Assembly (NCBI GenBank): GCA_964557295.1
Contig: CAZKZP010000011.1
Span: 1-64,000, forward strand
DNA length: 64,000 nucleotides
Direction of reading: 5' to 3'
DNA from: JBFMHP01 sp964557295
Lineage (GTDB): Bacteria; Pseudomonadota; Gammaproteobacteria; RBG-16-57-12
Positions 8,136 through 16,633 of the stretch are shown piece by piece (position 1 is the stretch's first letter; every line of letters starts with the position of its first letter). The translations under genes were made by a program, and so were the position numbers. The notes under the pieces are model-generated. The model made no database searches, had not been told where the DNA came from, and worked only from the letters and a program-made list of their open reading frames with translations.

Positions 8136-9842
8136 TCAACGCGGCGGGATGACCTTGACCTCTGACCGTCCGATGCCGCGCGGATCACTGGCTGCCCGCA
8201 CCACTCCCCGCTGTGTGTCCCAGAGGATCGCCTGCATATTGCCATAGGTATCATCCAGCGCCTTGAGTGGATGGCCCTTGGCGGCCAATGCTTCGATCAG
8301 CGCGGGGGTGAGCGCCTCCGGCTCGTACTGGATCACATCCGGCAGGTATTGATGGTGGAAGCGCGGCCGGGCCACCCAATGGTCCGGTGCGCCGCCAGCG
8401 GCATGGTCCAGCGTGGCCAGCAGCACCATGGTGATGATGCGGCTGCCACCGGGGGTGCCGAGCAGGGCGATGCCGCGGTCGCTTTCCAGGAAGGTCGGCG
8501 TCATGCTCGATAGTGGGCGCTTACCGGGGGCGATGGCGTTGGCCTCGGCGCCGACCAGGCCGTAGGCATTCGGCACGCCCGGCTTGGTCGAGAAATCGTC
8601 CATCTCGTCGTTGAGCAGCACGCCGGTGCCGGGCGGCACGAAACCCGAGCCGAAGGGATAGTTGATGCTCAGGGTCGCGGCGACGCGGTTGCCGGCCTGG
8701 TCGAGGATGGAGAAGTGGGTGGTGTGATTGCCGCCGACCTCCGCGACTTGGCCGGGCAGATTGGCGCTCGGGGTGGCCCGGTCCGGATGGATGCCGGCGC
8801 GCAGCCCGGCGGCGTAGAGCGGCGAGGTGAGTTGCGCGACCGCGGGGTCCACGAAGTCGGGATCGCCGAGATACTCCGCGCGGTCGCGATAGGCGCGGCG
8901 CATCGCCTCGACGATGAGATGGACGCGCCGGGACTCGCCCAACTGCTCCAGCGGATAGCCGGCGAGGATGTTGAGCATGGTCACCAGGGCGATGCCGCCG
9001 GAGGAGGGCGGGGCGGCCGAGACGATGCGCAGGTCGCGATAGTGCCCGATGATCGGCGCCCGCTCGATGATGCGGTAATCCCGCAGATCCTGCTCGGTCC
9101 AGATCCCGCCGGCGGCGCGGCTGCCCGCGACCAATCGTTGGGCAATCTCGCCTTGGTAAAAACCGGCGGCGCCGCCTTGCGCGGCGATGGTCCGTAAGGT
9201 CTTGGCCAGGTCGGGCTGGCGGATCACGAATCCCGGCGCGGGCACTTGATTGTTCTCAAGAAAGATCGCCGCGGCGGCCGGCGAGGTCTGCAAGGCCGCG
9301 AGGCGGAATCCGGCCATGCGGCGATAGGGTTCATCCACGGCGAAGCCCTGTTCGGCCAGATGGATCGCCGGGGCGAGCGAGGCCGAGAGCGGTAGCCGGC
9401 CGTAATGTCGCGCCAGATGGTCCAGCGCCGCCGGGGCGCCGGGGATGCCGGCCGCGCGCGGGCCGTCGATCGAGGCATTGGGGATGACCTTGCCCGCCGC
9501 ATCCAGATACATGTCGCGGTGCGCCGCCGCCGGCGCCATCTCGCGGCCGTCGAGCATCACCTGACGGCCGTCCGCCGCGCGATGCAGCAGCCAGAACCCG
9601 CCGCCGCCCAGCCCCGAGCCGGTAGGCTCCACCACCGCCAGCGCCGCGCTCACCGCCACCGCCGCATCGAAGGCATTGCCCCCCGCTGCGAGGATCTCGA
9701 TCCCCGCAGCGGTCGCCAGCGGATGAGCGCTCGCCACCGCCGCGGCGGGTGGTATGGCGGTATGGGAGGACGGCGTGGCGGCGCAGCCGGCGCTCAGCAG
9801 GAGGGCGAAGATCAGGAGCAGGTAAAGACATCTCGCAGGCAT
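8136..9842 (-). CDS. ggt: Gamma-glutamyltransferase (lipoprotein form)
   Basis: A 568-residue proenzyme that cleaves gamma-glutamyl bonds, for example in glutathione, in the periplasm. The autocatalytic nucleophile is the first threonine of HTTHFS, at residue 374, which becomes the N-terminus of the small subunit. The large-subunit signature PTGSGLGGGGFWL and the later PLSSMTPTFL and GTPGGSRI motifs are present. The N-terminus has a lipobox (LLSAGC), so the protein is likely membrane-anchored. The ATG at 9842 has AAGGAG six bases upstream and is preferred over the longer frame starting at 9878. It follows the ferredoxin gene but is separated by a strong terminator, so it should have its own promoter. 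None was clear. Confidence 0.92.
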   Translation of the reverse strand: MPARCLYLLLIFALLLSAGCAATPSSHTAIPPAAAVASAHPLATAAGIEILAAGGNAFDAAVAVSAALAVVEPTGSGLGGGGFWLLHRAADGRQVMLDGREMAPAAAHRDMYLDAAGKVIPNASIDGPRAAGIPGAPAALDHLARHYGRLPLSASLAPAIHLAEQGFAVDEPYRRMAGFRLAALQTSPAAAAIFLENNQVPAPGFVIRQPDLAKTLRTIAAQGGAAGFYQGEIAQRLVAGSRAAGGIWTEQDLRDYRIIERAPIIGHYRDLRIVSAAPPSSGGIALVTMLNILAGYPLEQLGESRRVHLIVEAMRRAYRDRAEYLGDPDFVDPAVAQLTSPLYAAGLRAGIHPDRATPSANLPGQVAEVGGNHTTHFSILDQAGNRVAATLSINYPFGSGFVPPGTGVLLNDEMDDFSTKPGVPNAYGLVGAEANAIAPGKRPLSSMTPTFLESDRGIALLGTPGGSRIITMVLLATLDHAAGGAPDHWVARPRFHHQYLPDVIQYEPEALTPALIEALAAKGHPLKALDDTYGNMQAILWDTQRGVVRAASDPRGIGRSEVKVIPPR

Positions 9843-9869
9843 GAAGCTCTCCTTGTGTTTTCGTCCAGC

Positions 9870-9898
9870 ATAAAACAAAAAGACCCCATCCGGGGTCT
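9870..9898 (-). terminator. Intrinsic terminator of the rsmD-coaD-ferredoxin operon
   Basis: On the minus strand a perfect 7-bp stem (AGACCCC/GGGGTCT with loop GGAT) is followed by TTTTTGTTTT. It lies 27 bases after the ferredoxin stop codon and has all the hallmarks of a rho-independent terminator. Confidence 0.9.
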
Positions 9899-9924
9899 CT
9901 TCGTGCGCGCTGTGCTGCGGATAA

Positions 9925-10176
9925 TTAGCCCTGTCCGGTGAGCTTCTTGTATTTGATCATCAGCTCTTCCTTGGTTTCCACGTGTTTGGGGTCCTTGGGG
10001 ATGCAATCCACCGGGCAGACATCCACGCACTGCGGGGTGTCGTAATGGCCGACGCATTCGGTGCATTTGTTGGGATCGATCTCGTAGATCTCTTCCCCTT
10101 GGGAGATGGCGCCGTTGGGGCATTCGGGTTCGCAGACATCGCAATTGATGCATTCATCGGTGATTAATAAGGCCAT
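9925..10176 (-). CDS. 2[4Fe-4S] ferredoxin, YfhL family
   Basis: An 83-residue cytoplasmic electron carrier. The first cluster motif is CINCDVCEPECP near the N-terminus. The second, CTECVGHYDTPQCVDVCP, has the enlarged spacing between its second and third cysteines typical of YfhL-type ferredoxins. The ATG at 10176 gives the standard start MALLITDECIN. It lies 47 bases after coaD in the same direction, an order common in gammaproteobacteria, and is closed by the terminator at 9870-9898. Its redox partner cannot be told from the sequence. Confidence 0.92.
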   Translation of the reverse strand: MALLITDECINCDVCEPECPNGAISQGEEIYEIDPNKCTECVGHYDTPQCVDVCPVDCIPKDPKHVETKEELMIKYKKLTGQG

Positions 10177-10223
10177 GGTGTTCGTCCTACCGTACTTCGA
10201 CAACAAATAATCGGGGAAAGATT

Positions 10224-10700
10224 TTAGCGCATTCGTTCGAGAAGTGCAGCTTTCACGAGGGGGTGGACGAAATTGCCCACATCCCCGCCCAGGGCGGCGA
10301 CTTCCCGCACCAGGCTCGAGGAGATGTAGCTGTATTGCTCCGAGGGGGTGAGGAAGACGGTTTCGATCTCGGGGGCGAGCTTGCGGTTCATGCCGGCGAG
10401 CTGGAATTCGTAGTCGAAGTCCGAGACCGCGCGCAGCCCGCGCAACAACACCGAGGCCCGGCGCTGCTTGGCGAATTGCACCAACAGGATGTCGAACGGG
10501 CAGATCTCGATATTGGGGATGTGGCGCAGGACCTCCTGGGCCATCGCGGCGCGTTCGTCCAGGGAAAAGGCCGGGGCCTTTTTCGGGTTGTGGGCGATGG
10601 CCACGATGACCTGGTCGAACAGACGGGCGGCGCGCTCCACCAGGTCCTGATGGCCGTTGGTGATGGGGTCGAAGGTACCGGGGTAGACCGCGATCGTCAT
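10224..10700 (-). CDS. coaD: Phosphopantetheine adenylyltransferase
   Basis: CoaD catalyses the fourth step of coenzyme A synthesis, joining 4'-phosphopantetheine and ATP to dephospho-CoA in the cytoplasm. The 158-residue protein has the nucleotidyltransferase motif YPGTFDPITNGH at the N-terminus and the ISSSLVRE signature near residue 130. Length is normal for the family. It starts four bases inside the end of rsmD, so the two are translationally coupled. Confidence 0.95.
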   Translation of the reverse strand: MTIAVYPGTFDPITNGHQDLVERAARLFDQVIVAIAHNPKKAPAFSLDERAAMAQEVLRHIPNIEICPFDILLVQFAKQRRASVLLRGLRAVSDFDYEFQLAGMNRKLAPEIETVFLTPSEQYSYISSSLVREVAALGGDVGNFVHPLVKAALLERMR

Positions 10701-11290
10701 GGGGCGCTCCTGTGGCTCGGGGGATGTCGCTGGGCAAGGTAGTAGCTTACTTGACCGGCCTGTTTATTGCGAACGATCTCCCAGTTCGCCGGAACGGGCA
10801 GGGGCGACAATTCCGGTTCCGCTTCGAGATAGATCAAGGCCCCCTCGGTCAGCCAGCCGTGGTCTTCCAGGAGCTGGCAGGCCGGGGCGAGGAGGCCTTT
10901 ACGGTACGGTGGGTCGAGGAACACGATGTGATAGGTCTGATGCGCCGGCCGGTCGAGGTAGTTCAGGGCGCTGGCGCAGTGCAGTTCGGCGTGTGCGCAC
11001 TTGAGCAGGGCGAGATTCTCCCGCAGCTGGGCGATCACCTTCGGGGCGCTGTCGAGCAGGGTGACCTGCGCCGCCCCGCGCGAGAGGGCCTCCAGGCCTA
11101 GCGCCCCGCTGCCGGCGAAGGCATCCAGGCAGCGGGCCCCGGGGATCACCGGCTGCAGCCAGTTGAACAGGGTCTCGCGCACGCGGTCGGGGGTCGGGCG
11201 CAGACCGTCGAGGTCGGGAAAGGCGAGGCGGCGTCCGCGCCATTCCCCGCCGATGATGCGTAAGCTATTGGAAGATTTTCGGTTTTTCAT
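10697..11290 (-). CDS. rsmD: 16S rRNA (guanine-966-N2)-methyltransferase RsmD
   Basis: RsmD methylates G966 of 16S rRNA during 30S assembly. The 197-residue protein shows the early LRIIGGEWRGRRL, the SAM-binding region LDAFAGSGALGLEALSRGA, and the catalytic motif DPPY (VFLDPPYRKG). The ATG at 11290 gives the usual start (MKNRKSSNSLRIIGG). The longer open frame to 11389 would add 33 residues without family support. First gene of the minus-strand rsmD-coaD-ferredoxin operon, divergent from miaB. Confidence 0.92.
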   Translation of the reverse strand: MKNRKSSNSLRIIGGEWRGRRLAFPDLDGLRPTPDRVRETLFNWLQPVIPGARCLDAFAGSGALGLEALSRGAAQVTLLDSAPKVIAQLRENLALLKCAHAELHCASALNYLDRPAHQTYHIVFLDPPYRKGLLAPACQLLEDHGWLTEGALIYLEAEPELSPLPVPANWEIVRNKQAGQVSYYLAQRHPPSHRSAP

Positions 11291-11319
11291 GCGCTGGATT
11301 ATATGTTTTGAGCGTGAAA

Positions 11320-11348
11320 TGGAAAACAATGCCGTTTTTTTGTACAAT
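11320..11348 (+). promoter_or_regulatory. Putative sigma70 promoter for miaB
   Basis: TGGAAA (11320-11325), a 17-base spacer, and TACAAT (11343-11348) lie about 40 bases before the miaB start, in the AT-rich gap between divergent rsmD and miaB. The -35 matches four of six consensus bases and the -10 five of six. Confidence 0.5.
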
Positions 11349-11388
11349 ACCCGACTCTTTTTCCCACGTGACATAGGTAGTTGGCGCA

Positions 11389-12741
11389 ATGGCCCGCACG
11401 TTATACATCAAGACCTTCGGTTGCCAGATGAACGAATACGACTCCGACAAGATCTACAGTGTCTTGGAAAAGTCGCACGGTATCACCAAGGCCGCGACGC
11501 CGGAAGAGGCGGACGTGCTGCTGCTCAACACCTGCTCGGTGCGCGAGAAGGCGCAGGAGAAGGTCTTCTCCCTGTTGGGCATGTGGCGCGAATTCAAGGA
11601 CGCCAAGCCCGGCACCGTGATCGGGGTCGGCGGCTGCGTGGCCAGCCAGGAAGGCGAGGCGATCCGCGCCCGCGCCCCGTATGTCGACCTGATCTTCGGC
11701 CCGCAGACCCTGCACCGCCTGCCCGAACTGCTCAATGCCGTGGACAACAAGCAGACCAAGGTGATCGACATCTCCTTCCCCGAGATCGAGAAGTTCGACC
11801 GCCTGCCCGAGCCGCGCGCCGAAGGCCCGACCGCCTATGTCTCGATCATGGAGGGGTGCTCCAAATACTGCACCTTCTGCGTGGTGCCCTACACCCGCGG
11901 CGAGGAGGTGAGCCGGCCGTTCGACGATGTCATCGCCGAGGTGGCGCAGCTGGCCGCGCAGGGCGTGCGCGAGGTCACCCTGCTCGGGCAGAACGTCAAT
12001 GCCTACCGTGGGCTGATGCACGACGGCGACATCGCCGATCTGGGGCTGTTGATCCGCTACATTGCGGCGATCGAGGGCATCGGGCGCATCCGCTACACCA
12101 CCTCGCACCCGCTGGAGATGAACGACAGCCTGATCCAGGCCTACCGCGAGGTGCCGGAACTGGTGAGCTTCCTGCACCTGCCGGTGCAAAGCGGCTCCGA
12201 TCGCATCCTGGCCCTGATGAAGCGCAATCACCTGGCGCTCGAATACAAGGCCATCATCCGCAAGCTGCGCGCCGCGCGCCCGGACCTCTTGATCTCCTCG
12301 GACTTCATCGTCGGCTTCCCCGGCGAGACCGAGGCCGATTTCAACGCCACGCTGAAGCTGATTGAGGAGGTCGGCTTCGACCACTCCTATAGCTTCATCT
12401 ACAGCCCGCGCCCCGGCACACCGGCCGCGAGCATGCCCGACGACGTGCCGCTGGAGGTGAAGAAACAGCGCCTGGCCCTGCTGCAACACCGCATTAATCA
12501 GCAGGCCGCGGCCATCAGCGTCGCGATGGTCGGCACGGTGCAGCGCATCCTGATCGAAGGCCCGTCGCGCAAGGATGCCGGGGAGCTCTGTGGGCGCACC
12601 GAAAACAACCGCGTGGTCAATCTGGCCGCCCCGGCCAGTCTGATCGGCGAGTTCGTCGACGTGCGCATCACCGAGGCGCTGCCCAATTCGCTGCGCGGCG
12701 CGCTGCTCGACTCAGCGTTGCCCGCAGTCGCCACTGCCTAA
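11389..12741 (+). CDS. miaB: tRNA-2-methylthio-N6-dimethylallyladenosine synthase MiaB
   Basis: A radical SAM methylthiotransferase that adds the 2-methylthio group to i6A37 of tRNAs reading UNN codons. The N-terminal domain has the first cluster cysteines (CQMNEYDS, then NTCSVREKA and GGCVA). The radical SAM cluster is CSKYCTFC (C157, C161, C164). A C-terminal TRAM domain ends the 450-residue protein. It heads the plus-strand run miaB-phoH-ybeY-corC-lnt, a standard gammaproteobacterial order. Confidence 0.97.
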   Translation: MARTLYIKTFGCQMNEYDSDKIYSVLEKSHGITKAATPEEADVLLLNTCSVREKAQEKVFSLLGMWREFKDAKPGTVIGVGGCVASQEGEAIRARAPYVDLIFGPQTLHRLPELLNAVDNKQTKVIDISFPEIEKFDRLPEPRAEGPTAYVSIMEGCSKYCTFCVVPYTRGEEVSRPFDDVIAEVAQLAAQGVREVTLLGQNVNAYRGLMHDGDIADLGLLIRYIAAIEGIGRIRYTTSHPLEMNDSLIQAYREVPELVSFLHLPVQSGSDRILALMKRNHLALEYKAIIRKLRAARPDLLISSDFIVGFPGETEADFNATLKLIEEVGFDHSYSFIYSPRPGTPAASMPDDVPLEVKKQRLALLQHRINQQAAAISVAMVGTVQRILIEGPSRKDAGELCGRTENNRVVNLAAPASLIGEFVDVRITEALPNSLRGALLDSALPAVATA

Positions 12742-12752
12742 GAGAGTTTTAC

Positions 12753-13709
12753 TTGAGCAATTTCACTGATATTCAATTAATTCCCGCCGACAACAAACGC
12801 CTCGCCCGCCTGTGCGGACAATTCAACGAGCACCTGCGCCTGATCGAAAGCCGCATGGGGGTGGAGATCAACAGCCACGGCAACAGCTTTCGCGTGATCG
12901 GCGCGGACGACTCGGTCCAGGCCGCCGCCGCGCTGCTCGGGCGGCTGTATACCGAAACCGCGAGCGAGGAACTGACGCCCGCGCGCGTGCACCTGTTGCT
13001 GCGCGATACCCGTGCGGACGCCGAGCGCATCCCGGCGGAGGATGTCTCCGGCGATCCGCTGATCAAGGCCAAGCACAAGCAGGTCAAAGGCCGCGGCCTC
13101 AATCAGCGCCGCTACCTCGAGGCCATCCTCAAGCACGACATCAGCTTCGGCATCGGACCGGCCGGCACCGGCAAGACCTATCTCGCCGTCGCCTGCGCGG
13201 TCCAGGCGCTGGAGCGCGAGGAGGTGCGCCGCATCCTGCTCACGCGCCCGGCGGTGGAGGCGGGCGAGCGCCTGGGCTTTCTGCCCGGCGACCTGGAGCA
13301 GAAGATCGATCCCTATCTGCGCCCGCTCTACGACGCCCTGTATGAGATGCTCGGTTTCGAGACCGTCGCCAAGCTGGTCGAGCGCAACGTGATCGAGGTT
13401 GCGCCGCTCGCCTACATGCGCGGGCGCACCTTGAACGAAGCGTTCATCATCTTGGACGAGGCGCAGAACACCACGGTCGAGCAGATGAAGATGTTCTTGA
13501 CGCGCATCGGCTTTGGCTCCAAGGCGGTGATCACCGGCGATGTCACCCAGGTGGATCTGCCGCCGAAGGTCGAGTCGGGGCTGCGCCACGTCACCGAGGT
13601 GCTCAAGGATGTCGAGGAGATCAGCTTCACGTTTTTCAAGTCCAAGGACGTGGTGCGCCACCCGCTGGTGCAACGCATCGTCGAGGCCTACGAGCAGTTT
13701 CAGCGTTGA
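12753..13709 (+). CDS. ybeZ: PhoH-like ATPase (YbeZ)
   Basis: A cytoplasmic ATPase of 318 residues that pairs with the neighbouring endonuclease YbeY and is thought to act in RNA processing. The Walker A motif GPAGTGKT is at residues 135-142 and the Walker B region is FIILDEAQNTT. The start is TTG at 12753, giving MSNFTDIQLIP. It sits 11 bases after miaB and overlaps the TTG-started form of ybeY by four bases. Confidence 0.93.
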   Translation: MSNFTDIQLIPADNKRLARLCGQFNEHLRLIESRMGVEINSHGNSFRVIGADDSVQAAAALLGRLYTETASEELTPARVHLLLRDTRADAERIPAEDVSGDPLIKAKHKQVKGRGLNQRRYLEAILKHDISFGIGPAGTGKTYLAVACAVQALEREEVRRILLTRPAVEAGERLGFLPGDLEQKIDPYLRPLYDALYEMLGFETVAKLVERNVIEVAPLAYMRGRTLNEAFIILDEAQNTTVEQMKMFLTRIGFGSKAVITGDVTQVDLPPKVESGLRHVTEVLKDVEEISFTFFKSKDVVRHPLVQRIVEAYEQFQR

Positions 13710-14200
13710 GCAACCCCGTCATGCAACTCGACCTCGATCTCCAATTGGCGCTGGCCGATGACAGCCCGTATCTGTCGGGCCTGCCGACGGAACAGCAGTT
13801 AAACACCTGGGTGCGCGCCGCGCTGGGCGATCAGCGCGCCGAGGCGGAGCTGACGGTGCGCATCGTCGAAGAGCAAGAGAGCGCCGATCTCAATACGACC
13901 TATCGCCGCAAGACCGGGCCGACCAACGTGCTGTCGTTCCCGTTCGAGTGCCCGCCCGGCGTGGCGCTGCCGCTGCTCGGCGACGTGGTGATCTGCGCGG
14001 CGGTGGTCGCGCGCGAGGCGGCGGAACAGGGCAAACCATTGGAGGCGCACTGGGCGCACATGGTGATCCACGGCACCTTGCACCTGCTCGGCCATGACCA
14101 TATCGATGCCGCGGAGGCCGAGGCCATGGAGGCGCTTGAAATCGCGCTATTGAAGCACTTAGGCTACGACAACCCGTATGTTGAACAAGGCACCCCATGA
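13706..14200 (+). CDS. ybeY: Endoribonuclease YbeY
   Basis: YbeY is a zinc-dependent single-strand endoribonuclease needed for 16S rRNA 3'-end maturation and ribosome quality control. The zinc motif HGTLHLLGHDH is present, preceded by the family signature TNVLSFPFE. Two starts are possible: TTG at 13706, overlapping the ybeZ stop, or ATG at 13721 (MQLDLDLQLAL), which aligns better with E. coli. Length is 164 or 159 residues. It overlaps corC by ATGA. Confidence 0.94.
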   Translation: MSNPVMQLDLDLQLALADDSPYLSGLPTEQQLNTWVRAALGDQRAEAELTVRIVEEQESADLNTTYRRKTGPTNVLSFPFECPPGVALPLLGDVVICAAVVAREAAEQGKPLEAHWAHMVIHGTLHLLGHDHIDAAEAEAMEALEIALLKHLGYDNPYVEQGTP

Positions 14201-15111
14201 GTGATACACATTTCAGCGCCGATGGCGACGACGAGCATCAACGCTCCTGGCTCGAGCGCATCAGCGATGCCTTCCTGCGCGACCCCCGCGACCGCGAAGA
14301 GCTGATCCAGATTCTGCGCGATGCGCAACAGCGCGACCTGCTGGACATCGAAGCCTTGGCCATGATCGAGGGCGTGTTGCAGGTCGCCGAGATGCAGGTA
14401 CGCGACATCATGGTGCCGCGCAATCAAATGGTGGTGGTCGAGCGCGATGCGCGCCCCGAGGACTATCTGCCGGTGCTGGTGGAGTCGGCGCATTCCCGCT
14501 TCCCGGTCATCGGCGAGGACAAGGACGAGGTGGTCGGCATCCTGCTGGCCAAGGATCTGCTGTCGTATTTCGCCAAGCCGAGCGAGCTGTTCGACATCCG
14601 CGAGATCCTGCGCCCCGTGGTCTTCATCCCCGAGAGCAAGCGGCTCAACGTGTTGCTCAAGGAGTTCCGCGCCAGCCGCAATCACATGGCGGTGGTGGTG
14701 GATGAATACGGCGGCGTCTCCGGCCTGGTGACGATCGAAGACGTGCTCGAACAGATCGTCGGCGAGATCGAGGACGAGCACGACTACGACGAGGGGCTCG
14801 ACATCATCCGCACCAACGACGGCAGCTACGCCATCAAGGCGCTGACCCCGATCAATGATTTCAATGAGACCTTCGGCACCCATTTCGACGACGAGGATTT
14901 CGACACCGTCGGCGGGCTGGTGCTCAGCCAATTCGGTCACATGCCCAAGCGCGGCGAGACCATCGCCCTCGACCGTTGCCGCTTCACGGTCGTGCGCGCC
15001 GACAACCGGCGCATCCATCTGCTGCGGATGACGCTCCTCGACGTGCCCGCGCAAGAATCCTCCCAAGGCCAGGAACCGCCGGCGAATGATGCCTCCCGCG
15101 CCGACCGCTGA
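14197..15111 (+). CDS. corC: CorC/HlyC family CBS-domain protein
   Basis: A 304-residue soluble protein with two CBS domains (about residues 70-190; first motif DIMVPRNQMV) and a C-terminal transporter-associated CorC_HlyC domain (about 210-290; FDTVGGLVLSQFGHMPKRGE). The family is linked to magnesium and cobalt resistance. Orthologues sit directly before lnt in many gammaproteobacteria. Its last 26 bases overlap the start of lnt in another frame. Confidence 0.9.
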   Translation: MSDTHFSADGDDEHQRSWLERISDAFLRDPRDREELIQILRDAQQRDLLDIEALAMIEGVLQVAEMQVRDIMVPRNQMVVVERDARPEDYLPVLVESAHSRFPVIGEDKDEVVGILLAKDLLSYFAKPSELFDIREILRPVVFIPESKRLNVLLKEFRASRNHMAVVVDEYGGVSGLVTIEDVLEQIVGEIEDEHDYDEGLDIIRTNDGSYAIKALTPINDFNETFGTHFDDEDFDTVGGLVLSQFGHMPKRGETIALDRCRFTVVRADNRRIHLLRMTLLDVPAQESSQGQEPPANDASRADR

Positions 15112-16606
15112 GCCCCGCGCGGGCGGGCGGCTCGGCGACGGTTTGGTGCTGCTCGCCGGCGCCCTGATTCCGCTGGCCTTTGCCCCGGTGGGGTTTTCCT
15201 ATCTCGTGTTCCCGGTGTTGGCGCTCTGGTTTGAGCTGGTGCTGCGCGCGGCCACGCCGCGGCAGGCGGCGCTGCGCGGCTATCTCTTCGGCCTGGGGAT
15301 GTTCGGCGTGGGCTGTTCGTGGGTGTTCGTCAGCATGTACCGCTTCGGCGACATGGACATGTTTTCCAGCGGCGCGCTCGCCTTGCTGCTGGCGATGTAC
15401 CTCGCCCTGTTTCCCGCGTTGTTCGGCTACGGCCTGTATCGCTACGCGCAGCACCGTTCTTCCATACCATTGCTCGTCATCGTGATCAGTGTGCTCTGGG
15501 GCGCCGCAGAATGGCTGCGCGGCTGGTTTCTCACCGGCTTCCCCTGGCTCAACATCGGCTATAGCCAGCTGGAAACGCCGCTCTCCGGCTACGCCCCGCT
15601 GCTCGGCGTCTACGGGCTGGGCCTGTTGCTGGTGCTGCTCGCCGCCTTGTTGTGGGCCGCCTGGCGCGCGCCGCGCCGGGCCTGGCTGCCGCTCGGACTG
15701 GTCGCAGCCTTCATGGGCGGCGGCGCGGCCCTGCAGAAGATCGACTGGACGATGCCTACCCAGGCCCCGCTCAAGGTCAGCCTGGTGCAGGGCAATGTTG
15801 ACCAGATCCGCAAGTGGCTGCCCTCCGAGCTCTATCCCACGGTGGAGCTCTACACCCGCAAGACGCGCGAACTCTGGGGCAACGACTTGGTGGTCTGGCC
15901 GGAGACGGCGATGCCGCTGTTCCTGCAACAGCTGGAGGGGGAGCCGGTGTGGGAGGAATTCGTGCAGGAGGCGCGCGCGCAACGGACGGATATCATCACC
16001 GGCATTCCGATCTGGATGTCCGAGAGCAGCCGCTATTACAACGCCGTGCTGGCGCTGAATGAACGGCCCTCGCTCTATTTCAAGCGCCATCTGGTCGCCT
16101 TCGGGGAGTACGTGCCGTTTGCCGAAAGCTTCGGCTGGCTGTTCGGGTTCTTCGATGTGCCGATGACCGGCTTCAGCGCCGGGCCCTCGGGGCAGGGCAC
16201 GCTGCATGCGGCCGGCATCGAGCTGGGCGCCTCGATCTGTTTCGAGATCGCCTTTCCCGAGGAGATCATCGATGCGCTGCCGGAGGCGAACCTGCTGGTG
16301 AATCTGAGCAACGACGCCTGGTTCGGCCGCTCGCTCGCCCCGCACCAACATCTGCAAATGGCGCAGATGCGCGCACTGGAAACGGGGCGCTGGGTGCTGC
16401 GCGCCACCAATACCGGCATCTCGGCGATCATCGATGACCGCGGCCGCCTGGTCACCACCAGCCCGCAGGACCAGGTCGCGGTGATCACCGCCGCCGTGCA
16501 GCCGCGCACCGGCGCAACGCCCTATGTGCGCTACGGCAATGGTCTTTTCATCTTGTTGTTGATCCTGGGCGGGGGCGTGGCCGCCGTGTCTGCGCGACGC
16601 CGCTGA
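15086..16606 (+). CDS. lnt: Apolipoprotein N-acyltransferase
   Basis: Lnt adds the third acyl chain to the N-terminal cysteine of lipoproteins in the inner membrane. About six to eight hydrophobic segments occupy the first 220 residues, followed by a periplasmic nitrilase-like domain. The catalytic triad is visible: E273 (WPETAMP), K333 (KRHLVAFGEYVPF) and C385 (SICFEIAFPEE), close to the E. coli positions. The start ATG at 15086 lies 26 bases inside corC. The many lipoproteins in this window (LptE, LpoA, DolP, Ggt, the cytochrome at 56084) would be its substrates. Confidence 0.96.
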   Translation: MMPPAPTAEPRAGGRLGDGLVLLAGALIPLAFAPVGFSYLVFPVLALWFELVLRAATPRQAALRGYLFGLGMFGVGCSWVFVSMYRFGDMDMFSSGALALLLAMYLALFPALFGYGLYRYAQHRSSIPLLVIVISVLWGAAEWLRGWFLTGFPWLNIGYSQLETPLSGYAPLLGVYGLGLLLVLLAALLWAAWRAPRRAWLPLGLVAAFMGGGAALQKIDWTMPTQAPLKVSLVQGNVDQIRKWLPSELYPTVELYTRKTRELWGNDLVVWPETAMPLFLQQLEGEPVWEEFVQEARAQRTDIITGIPIWMSESSRYYNAVLALNERPSLYFKRHLVAFGEYVPFAESFGWLFGFFDVPMTGFSAGPSGQGTLHAAGIELGASICFEIAFPEEIIDALPEANLLVNLSNDAWFGRSLAPHQHLQMAQMRALETGRWVLRATNTGISAIIDDRGRLVTTSPQDQVAVITAAVQPRTGATPYVRYGNGLFILLLILGGGVAAVSARRR

Positions 16607-16633
16607 GAGGGGCGTGTTTTTCCGGGGCACTGA